From NCBI GenBank assembly GCA_025354065.1, contig JANXNM010000043.1, positions 1 to 12,541 on the forward strand: a stretch of DNA of 12,541 nt, given 5' to 3'. The DNA comes from Synechococcales cyanobacterium 340R_concoct_173_sub. Its GTDB lineage: Bacteria > Cyanobacteriota > Cyanobacteriia > Leptolyngbyales > Leptolyngbyaceae. Position 1 is the stretch's first letter. Every line of letters starts with the position of its first letter. The notes under the pieces are model-generated. The model was given only the letters and a program-made list of their open reading frames with translations. It did no database searches and was not told the DNA's origin. This document shows positions 7,318 through 12,541 of the stretch, piece after piece. The position numbers and the translations under genes were made by a program.

Positions 7318-8028
7318 TCAGGTAGGCACTTGGGGACGTAGGGCTTGGTTGACAAGCTGTAATTGGATGGTTTTGGCGAGTTCAGTTACACGATCGCGGT
7401 ATTTATTCAGATCGTCAAGCGGTTCCATGGGGAACAAAATAGCAACGGCAACCCAGGGCTGACGCTGACCCTTGAGTTGGGCAATCCGATCGGCAACATA
7501 CCAATGGCTGGGGTTAGGATGCCCACCATCGCTCCAGCCATACCACTCCAATACAGCGTAGGTCCGTTTTGCAGTCCAGGCTCGGAATATTTTTGCTGTG
7601 ACAGAACTTGTGACAGAATTATTGCGATCGGCAAATTTGAAGTCAAACGATTGTTCTCCGTCCGAGTCAGTCTGCCAGCGCTGAATTCCGTTAATTTCAG
7701 ACCATTCAATCTGAGGTTGGTCTTTGGGTCCATTTTGAGTAAACAAAAACAGGCTAGCGTCTTCATTACGATCGTTTTTGATCTGTTGAATTGACCAAGG
7801 ATGTTCGCCCAAAATCACTGAGCGCTGCTCTTGGGTCGGCCAACCGGGAACTTGAATCCCTTGTTTACGAATGGCTTTGAGTTGAGCCAGGGTTTTGACG
7901 GCGGGTGGATTTTGCCACTGCCATTTACCTGCTAGATAGCCGGGAATTGCTCCGATCGTCAGGATGATCGTCAGGAACAGTAAGAGCAGAATTCGAGGAA
8001 GACGATCGGGGTTGGAAAGAGTTGCCAT
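7318..8028 (-). CDS. Cyanoexosortase B system-associated protein
   Basis: The 236-residue protein has an N-terminal membrane anchor (about 11-33, RILLLLFLTIILTIGAIPGY) followed by KWQWQNPP and a soluble domain with VPGWPT, NGPKDQPQIEWSEING, AVLEWYGW and PWVAVAILFPMEPL. I recognise this order of blocks as the cyanobacterial partner that accompanies cyanoexosortase B, comparable in position to EpsI-type partners in other exosortase systems. It probably sits at the membrane facing the periplasm and helps the sorting enzyme, but its biochemical role is unknown. The exosortase gene lies 230 bp upstream in the same direction, which supports the call. No catalytic motif is visible. The start at 8028 is the only ATG that keeps the full membrane anchor. 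Confidence 0.85.
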   Translation of the reverse strand: MATLSNPDRLPRILLLLFLTIILTIGAIPGYLAGKWQWQNPPAVKTLAQLKAIRKQGIQVPGWPTQEQRSVILGEHPWSIQQIKNDRNEDASLFLFTQNGPKDQPQIEWSEINGIQRWQTDSDGEQSFDFKFADRNNSVTSSVTAKIFRAWTAKRTYAVLEWYGWSDGGHPNPSHWYVADRIAQLKGQRQPWVAVAILFPMEPLDDLNKYRDRVTELAKTIQLQLVNQALRPQVPT

Positions 8029-8119
8029 AGGAGTTAAGTAAAGAAGGTTTAAAGAATGGAATTTTGACGTGTAAAGCCTATGAAGGTGTTTGAAAAGTTG
8101 AAGGTTGTGACGAAGGCCC

Positions 8120-8230
8120 GATCCGCCTAACCCTCTTAAAAAGGGGGAACTAGAAAAAAGGGGAACTAGAAAAAGGGAGAATCAGAATTCAACTCTTAGT
8201 CCCCCTTGCCAAGGGGGATTTAGGGGGATC
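8120..8230. repeat. Imperfect long inverted repeat with palindromic arms (MITE/REP-like)
   Basis: The left arm (8120-8151) and right arm (8198-8230) are imperfect inverse copies of about 32 bases, both running from GATCC at the outer edge to AGGGGGACT-type inner ends. Each arm can itself fold, for example CCCCCTTGCCAAGGGGG at 8201-8217. The 46-base spacer contains a partial direct repeat of GGGAACTAGAAAAA. Such C/G-run elements are widespread in cyanobacterial intergenic DNA. It fills half of the 230-bp gap between cyanoexosortase B and its partner gene and could form a strong RNA structure on either strand, stabilising or partly terminating the message. No transposase is associated. Confidence 0.75.
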
Positions 8231-8258
8231 GAGTCTTTAATATCAACGAAACAGCCTT

Positions 8259-9185
8259 TCAAACGTCCCCACCCGGCGCTACAGGGATCGATCGAGATTC
8301 AAATTTCCCAATCCACCACACCAAAATCCCTAAAAGTCCAGCTGAATAAAGATCACCGCCCCAACTATCATGCAGCCAGACGAATAGCGCATCTTGGCCC
8401 GTACCATAAAAATAAGTCAGAATAGTATTACGAATAATATTACCGACGACGCTGAGTCCAGCCGCACAACTTATAAAAAAGAGAACAAACTTACGGCGCT
8501 GGTCTAACCCTGTCCAGTTAAGCAATAGCAACGCGACATAAACACTGGTAAACATCATCTTCAATCCAGCACAATAAGGCGCGACCTCGACTTGTTTCCC
8601 ATTCAAATAAATATAAAACTGATCAACCGTAACCGGGAACCCGAGGAGTTTTAGAATGATGCCTGCAACGTTAGCAATCAATATTTGCAAGGGGGCCGTG
8701 AAAGGCGCAACTAGATAAGGCAATTCATTGGGTGTCGCCAGCCAGAGCAAAAGCATCGGAAACCCTAAGATGCGAAGTCCAGCACGACCTTTAAAGGTGA
8801 GAATGCCCCCGGTTAACATCAAAGGCAGTGAGAGATTGACGGGTTCGGCGAGGTTGCTGAGGTAGAGAATGCCTGCGATCGCACAAACCGCTGTCCCCAA
8901 AAGTTGATCCCGGCCCGATGCGGTTAGTGGCATAAATTTCGATCGGGATTGCCATGCCAAATACATCGCAAATGGAATCCCAATCATGCCGTGACTAAAA
9001 TATTCATGTTCAATACTAATGGACTTGAACAACCAACCATGCACCCAATGAACCAACAGCGGCACATACATCAGTGACAGAACTAGGGCGATCGCCCCGG
9101 TTATCCAAGGAAATTGTTTGGCGTTAAACTTGCCATTAAATTTGCCGTTAAAGAACGATCGGGGATTAAAAGAAAGATCACGCAT
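8259..9185 (-). CDS. crtB: Cyanoexosortase B
   Basis: This 308-residue polytopic membrane protease/transpeptidase of the exosortase family is expected to recognise C-terminal PEP-CTERM sorting signals and process those proteins at the cell surface. About eight hydrophobic segments are visible. The catalytic triad is intact: Cys205 in VAPYCAGLKMMFT, Arg252 in GNIIRNTILTYFYG and His272 in WLHDSWGGDLY. The early EHEYFSHGM block (60-67) is also typical. The neighbouring associated protein points to the B subtype. The N-terminus holds an odd FNGK-FNGK-FNAK repeat (12-23). The gene lies 46 bp after the aminotransferase in the same direction, and no Shine-Dalgarno sequence precedes it. The symbol crtB is used for this family but also names phytoene synthase, which this is not. 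Confidence 0.92.
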   Translation of the reverse strand: MRDLSFNPRSFFNGKFNGKFNAKQFPWITGAIALVLSLMYVPLLVHWVHGWLFKSISIEHEYFSHGMIGIPFAMYLAWQSRSKFMPLTASGRDQLLGTAVCAIAGILYLSNLAEPVNLSLPLMLTGGILTFKGRAGLRILGFPMLLLWLATPNELPYLVAPFTAPLQILIANVAGIILKLLGFPVTVDQFYIYLNGKQVEVAPYCAGLKMMFTSVYVALLLLNWTGLDQRRKFVLFFISCAAGLSVVGNIIRNTILTYFYGTGQDALFVWLHDSWGGDLYSAGLLGILVWWIGKFESRSIPVAPGGDV

Positions 9186-9231
9186 AGTAAACCAGGGTAT
9201 TAAAAGGGCATTGATGGAAGATTCATCGAGA

Positions 9232-10422
9232 TTATGCCGGAATTAGTAGCTCAACGGGCTGAACGATCGCATCTGTCAGACTATCCGTCAGAACGCTTAC
9301 CACTTGTTCAACTTGCAATCTTGTCATTCCGGGAAAAATAGGTAATGACAGAATTTCCGTTGCCAGCTTTTCGGACACAGGGAAATCACCTTGACGATAG
9401 CCGAGAAATTGAAAGCCTGGTTGAAGATGACAGGGTAATGGATAGTGAATTCCAGCTTGGATACCGTTGGCTTCTAGATGGGCTAGGAGCTTGTCACGAT
9501 CGAGATTGCAGGTAGAGTTCGCTTCGCCAGATTGAACCACTCGGACAATATACAAATGGTAAACATGTCCCATCCCAACATGGTTTTCCAGGGGCGAAAT
9601 CCCTTGACGAATGAGTGGTTTCAATGCCTCTTGATAGTGAGTGGCTAGGGCATTACGTTCTTGATTCCATCGGTTGAGATGGGGCAGCTTAACTTGTAAA
9701 ATTGCGGCTTGCATGGTGTCGAGACGACTGTTGGTGCCGATTTCGGTATGAAGATATTTTTTTGGTGCGCCATAATTCCGCAGGGTTCTCATTTGACGAG
9801 CAACTCCTTCGTCCCGTGTGACAAACATCCCACCATCACCCATGGCACCTAAATTTTTGCTTGGATAAAAGCTAAAGGCTGCACCGATGCCAATTGACCC
9901 GGCCCGGTAGCCTTCTCGTTCGGCTAGGTGTGATTGGGCCGCATCTTCAAAAATCAGAAGATTGTAAGTGGAGGCTAGATTGATTAACAGCGTCGGAGAG
10001 ACCATTTGTCCATAGAGATGGACCGCGACGATCGCCTTTGTAGTGGGAGTTATAGCCCGTTCTACGGCAGCCAAATCAATTAGACCTGTACTGGCTTCGC
10101 AGTCTACTAAAATCGGTGTGGCACCCGATCGCAATACGCCAATTAGGGTTGCAACAAAGGTATTGGCTGGCAAAATTACTTCGTCACCTTTGCCAATTCC
10201 GCAGGCTTGTAGGCCTAACGCGATAGCATCAGTGCCACAGGCTACCCCAACTCCGTGGGCTACTCCGCAGGCGTTCGCAAAGTCCGCTTCAAAGTCTTGA
10301 ACAGCTTGGCCCATAATGTAATCACCTCGGCGCATCACATTTAGGACGGCAGCTTCAAGTTCGGCCTGAATCATCTGGTGCTGACGGGTAATATCGGCGA
10401 AGGGAACGATCGGGGTTTTCAT
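9232..10422 (-). CDS. DegT/DnrJ/EryC1/StrS-family PLP sugar aminotransferase
   Basis: This 396-residue cytoplasmic enzyme would transfer an amino group, usually from glutamate, to a keto-sugar nucleotide, making an amino sugar for a surface polysaccharide. The fold type I PLP motifs are complete: ACGTDAIALGLQA (62-74, phosphate site), LIFEDAAQSH with D160 for the pyridine nitrogen and Q163 stacking on the ring, and FSFYPSKNLGAMGDGG with K189 as the Schiff-base lysine. The start IVPFADITRQHQMIQAEL and the C-terminal GIHYPLPCHLQP block are typical of the family. It is the first gene of the minus-strand cluster, so the promoter should lie in 10423-10600. The exact sugar (3- or 4-amino) cannot be read from the sequence. 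No other nucleotide-sugar gene is in the window, so the substrate must come from elsewhere. Confidence 0.93.
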   Translation of the reverse strand: MKTPIVPFADITRQHQMIQAELEAAVLNVMRRGDYIMGQAVQDFEADFANACGVAHGVGVACGTDAIALGLQACGIGKGDEVILPANTFVATLIGVLRSGATPILVDCEASTGLIDLAAVERAITPTTKAIVAVHLYGQMVSPTLLINLASTYNLLIFEDAAQSHLAEREGYRAGSIGIGAAFSFYPSKNLGAMGDGGMFVTRDEGVARQMRTLRNYGAPKKYLHTEIGTNSRLDTMQAAILQVKLPHLNRWNQERNALATHYQEALKPLIRQGISPLENHVGMGHVYHLYIVRVVQSGEANSTCNLDRDKLLAHLEANGIQAGIHYPLPCHLQPGFQFLGYRQGDFPVSEKLATEILSLPIFPGMTRLQVEQVVSVLTDSLTDAIVQPVELLIPA

Positions 10423-10600
10423 GATGGGCGGGTGGCTAAAGATTGATTACGATGAGCAACAAGACGCTTTAACATCCTAGACCTAAGATTTAGAGGTTTG
10501 GATTTAAAGGTTTCAAGTTGCCCCTAGAGTGCCCGCTGTCCGAGTCATGTCACCAGATCAATCATCTTTTGTAACTATCTTCATAAAGCCTTAACTTCTC

Positions 10601-11725
10601 TTAGGCACTACGCCAAAGCTTAATGAACTGATCCATTGTTTGGGGTGGAAGTTGTTTCTGGAGATCCTGAAGCGCCTTGTCTTGATGCGGTAAGGTTTTA
10701 TAACTTTTGCAGACATTAGTCAGGAGCAATGGGGTCGTCGCCATGGGAGATGTTGGCCCCACTTGTCGCCATTGTTGAGCAAACGTCTGCATGATCGCTG
10801 GGGCGATCGCTTGATTGAGCCAGTTTAGGGCATTATCTTGATGCGGTAAAGATTTATAGCTTTTACAAACATTAACTAAAGTCGAAACGGATGGTATTGC
10901 GGCAGTGCCATTGGACATGAGAGCAGACCAAGTACGTCCACCAACAATGCCATCGGGGAGTAAGCCGACTGATTTTTGAAAATTCATCACGGCTTGTCCA
11001 GTGCGCGGGCCAAACTGACCATCGGCGGTACCAATATTTGCGCCTTTAGCATTGAGTAAGCCTTGCAGTTCAGCGACAATTTTACCCGATCGGCCTTGGC
11101 GTAACGGTGCTTTGGAGTTGAGCAAGGTTTGTAAGGTGTCGAGATCGCCATTGAAATTATTCATATCACAGGCTCCCGAAATCCCAGGAACGCTGCCGGA
11201 TTCGCTGTATTGATGGAAGCTCCAAGATTTCCAGCCGCCCGGTACCCACGGATTATTGGTCTCGTAGTGGGCAATCCAAAGGCGATAGTTGGCCCCGAGA
11301 CGAGGCGTATTTTTTAGGCTTTCGTTCCAGAAGTTGGGATAGGTGTAGATGATTGGACGACGACCGATCGAGGCTTCAACGGTATCAAGCCAGATCCCGG
11401 CCTGATTAATCACCGTATCTGGATCCAGGCCATAGCTTTTTTCTAAATCTAATACGGGGGGAAGATCGTTAGTTTCCCAGGTCGATCGGGTTAGGTCGAG
11501 AAAGTTCTTAGCTTGGACTTTTGGATCTTTGCTGGCGATAAAAAAATGGTAGGCACTGCGAATGATCCCGACGCTACGGAGACCCGCCCAGTTCTTCGCA
11601 AACATTGGGTCTCGACTTTCCACGCCTTCGGTAGCCTTAACAAAGCAATAGACCACGCCGCTATCAGCAACCGCTTTCCAATTGATGTCACCTTGATATT
11701 CAGAAACGTCAATTCCTTTCAACAT
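10601..11725 (-). CDS. GH25 lysozyme with PG-binding domain and two C-terminal repeats
   Basis: The 374-residue protein starts directly with a GH25 muramidase domain (1-203): MLKGIDVSEYQG (D6), PPVLDLE (D93, E95, catalytic pair), WSFHQY and SGACDMNNF (D187). It should cut the MurNAc-GlcNAc bond of peptidoglycan. A PG-binding type 1 domain follows (about 208-270, with LQGLLNAKG and DGQFGPRTGQAVMNFQ). Two copies of a 37-residue unit finish it (284-320 and 336-372), each with NVCKSYK-x-LPHQD-x-AL and ending in WR. No signal peptide precedes the catalytic domain, so export would need another route such as lysis or a non-classical path. GGGGGAGG five bases before the ATG fixes the start. The gene is divergent from a second PG-binding gene. 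Cell-wall remodelling or a phage-derived endolysin are both possible. Confidence 0.92.
   Translation of the reverse strand: MLKGIDVSEYQGDINWKAVADSGVVYCFVKATEGVESRDPMFAKNWAGLRSVGIIRSAYHFFIASKDPKVQAKNFLDLTRSTWETNDLPPVLDLEKSYGLDPDTVINQAGIWLDTVEASIGRRPIIYTYPNFWNESLKNTPRLGANYRLWIAHYETNNPWVPGGWKSWSFHQYSESGSVPGISGACDMNNFNGDLDTLQTLLNSKAPLRQGRSGKIVAELQGLLNAKGANIGTADGQFGPRTGQAVMNFQKSVGLLPDGIVGGRTWSALMSNGTAAIPSVSTLVNVCKSYKSLPHQDNALNWLNQAIAPAIMQTFAQQWRQVGPTSPMATTPLLLTNVCKSYKTLPHQDKALQDLQKQLPPQTMDQFIKLWRSA
10610..10876 (-). repeat. Duplicated C-terminal module of the lysozyme gene
   Basis: Two copies of about 111 bases (10766-10876 and 10610-10720) encode the NVCKSYK-LPHQD units. They share long matching DNA stretches, for example ATCTTGATGCGGTAAAG and its counterpart, which suggests a fairly recent internal duplication. 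A 15-residue Pro/Thr/Leu-rich linker separates them. Confidence 0.75.
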
Positions 11726-11730
11726 CAGAT

Positions 11731-11738
11731 CCTCCCCC
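11731..11738 (-). promoter_or_regulatory. Ribosome binding site of the lysozyme gene
   Basis: On the minus strand GGGGGAGG lies five bases before the ATG at 11725. It is a near-ideal Shine-Dalgarno sequence and supports that start over any upstream extension that would add a signal peptide. Confidence 0.75.
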
Positions 11739-11740
11739 GC

Positions 11741-11766
11741 TTCGCTTAACTTATTCGCTTAACTTA
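11741..11766. repeat. Perfect 13-bp tandem repeat in the divergent promoter region
   Basis: TTCGCTTAACTTA occurs twice, head to tail, at 11741-11753 and 11754-11766. It lies directly upstream of the lysozyme ribosome binding site, in the 161-bp gap between the two divergent PG-binding genes. It could be a repeated operator, part of a 5' untranslated region, or a simple slippage duplication. No protein-binding motif is recognised. Confidence 0.8.
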
Positions 11767-11886
11767 CGCCTTATTCTACACAGTGGCTTTGATATCGCCC
11801 AATTTTATAGCTCTAGAGGATTGCTTCAAGGTATAACAGAGTCAGTAATTTTTAATATATTTAGTAGCGATCGGGAGTCAGAACTT

Positions 11887-12541
11887 ATGGTCTTTAATGC
11901 AAGTGTCTTAGGCTTAACCACAATACAGCGCGGGACGCAAAATGATCTTGCCTTAGCTTGGCAACGTTTTTTGCGGGATAAAAGCTTGCCCGTAGGTACG
12001 CCTGATGGAGACTTTGGCAAAGCCACTGATGCAGCCACTCGCACCTATCAAACCAATAATAAACTGCCTGTGACGGGAATTGTTAATGTTGCGACCTATC
12101 AAGTGGCACTGCAACAAAATTTTATTTTTTATGTGGCAAACCTAACGGCAGCCAAACTTTTACAAGCGCTGAACTATGGCCCAGATGAAGTCAAAGATTT
12201 GCAACGATCGCTGACGGTAATGGGTAAGCTTACTCCCATTCTTCAAACCGACGGAGACTTTGGAGCCAACAGCACCCGAGGGATAGTAGAGGTTTATAGA
12301 GGGCTTGATACCAAATTCCGATCGGCCTTAGCGTCGCAATTATCAGCGGCGACCAAGAAGAAAATTGGTACCGATTTTGAACCCGGCCTTGATATTCTGG
12401 CGGAATTTTCCAGGCGTTTGCGCCAACGTCTCAGCGGCAAAGAATGGGTCGATTTTAAACGCGCTAGTAGTTCTCTAGATGATCTCGCATCGCCGTTTCG
12501 TCAAAATGCTCAAGCCTTTTTAAAAGCAGTTCAAGATGCAG
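11887..12541 (+). CDS. Protein with two PG-binding-like motifs (partial, runs off the window)
   Basis: From ATG 11887 the frame stays open to the window end (218 complete codons). GGGAG about ten bases upstream is a plausible ribosome binding site. Two units resemble PG-binding type 1 domains: the first (about 10-75) has the TPDGDFGKATDAATRTYQ helix-loop, and the second (about 92-140) has QTDGDFGANSTRGIVEVYRG. DGDFG occurs at 40-44 and 122-126. Residues after about 145 are charged and helical (EFSRRLRQRLSGKEWVDFKR) and may begin another, unrecognised domain. No signal peptide or membrane segment is visible. It would bind cell-wall peptidoglycan if exported, but any enzyme domain lies beyond the window. 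It is divergent from the GH25 lysozyme, which has a similar PG-binding domain, so the two may act together. Confidence 0.75.
   Translation, partial: MVFNASVLGLTTIQRGTQNDLALAWQRFLRDKSLPVGTPDGDFGKATDAATRTYQTNNKLPVTGIVNVATYQVALQQNFIFYVANLTAAKLLQALNYGPDEVKDLQRSLTVMGKLTPILQTDGDFGANSTRGIVEVYRGLDTKFRSALASQLSAATKKKIGTDFEPGLDILAEFSRRLRQRLSGKEWVDFKRASSSLDDLASPFRQNAQAFLKAVQDA

Noticed and set aside
7407..7794. Overlapping alternative frames within the exosortase-associated gene
   Set aside because: They lie within a well-recognised protein in another frame and show no family features.
8120..8230. Possible CRISPR array in the C/G-run repeats
   Set aside because: There are only two imperfect arms in inverted orientation with one spacer, not direct repeats with regular spacers.
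10423..10600. Terminator after the lysozyme gene
   Set aside because: GCCTAAGAGAAGTTAAGGC just past the stop can pair only imperfectly and no solid T-run follows on the transcribed strand.
11513..11749. Plus-strand 78-codon frame opposite the lysozyme start
   Set aside because: It is antisense to the GH25 catalytic domain and has no supporting start signal.
11826..12044. Minus-strand 72-codon frame
   Set aside because: The plus strand here encodes a clear PG-binding domain from ATG 11887; the opposite frame is a shadow.

Overview
The window looks like cyanobacterial chromosome. The palindrome CGATCG is scattered throughout, and the full octamer GCGATCGC (the HIP1 repeat of many cyanobacteria) occurs for example at 496-503, 4377-4384, 5184-5191, 7230-7237, 8875-8882, 9088-9095 and 10803-10810. 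The gene content agrees: a class II fructose-bisphosphate aldolase of the Calvin-cycle type, a cyanoexosortase with its cyanobacterium-specific partner protein, and a Wza/Wzc-like polysaccharide export pair.

Layout. Bases 1-1062 are decayed accessory DNA: the C-terminal end of an IS5-like transposase, about 450 bases with no recognisable gene, then a VapBC-type toxin-antitoxin pair. The antitoxin carries a frameshift and a stop codon, and the toxin is cut off after about 45 residues. The break falls within a few bases of the stop codon of an oppositely oriented glycosyltransferase-like gene (1063-2148, minus) that resembles the N-terminal domain of plant-type arabinokinases. Next is the aldolase gene (2415-3485, plus), with a good ribosome binding site and a clear intrinsic terminator. 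A small uncharacterised ORF (3588-3824) follows, and its stop codon overlaps that of the next, convergent gene.

From 10422 down to 3821 there is a minus-strand surface-polysaccharide and protein-sorting cluster. In transcription order it holds a DegT/DnrJ/EryC1/StrS sugar aminotransferase, cyanoexosortase B, the cyanoexosortase B-associated protein, a Wza-like outer-membrane export protein, and a Wzc-like chain-length/BY-kinase protein. Spacings are short (46, 230, 23 and 75 bp), so this is probably one operon. The 230-bp gap holds an imperfect long inverted repeat of palindromic arms, and the 75-bp gap holds heptamer repeats that can form a hairpin. The likely theme is making and exporting an exopolysaccharide, together with sorting of PEP-CTERM-type proteins at the cell surface. 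No PEP-CTERM substrate is visible here.

The right end (10601-12541) holds two divergent peptidoglycan-binding genes: a GH25 lysozyme with a PG-binding domain and two copies of a C-terminal repeat, and a protein with two PG-binding-like motifs that runs off the window. A perfect 13-bp tandem duplication lies between them. I see no tRNA, rRNA or CRISPR array. No clearly new system is demonstrated. The most unusual items are the signal-peptide-less lysozyme with its divergent partner, the tyrosine-less Wzc tail, the repeat element inside the exosortase cluster, and the arabinokinase-like glycosyltransferase.
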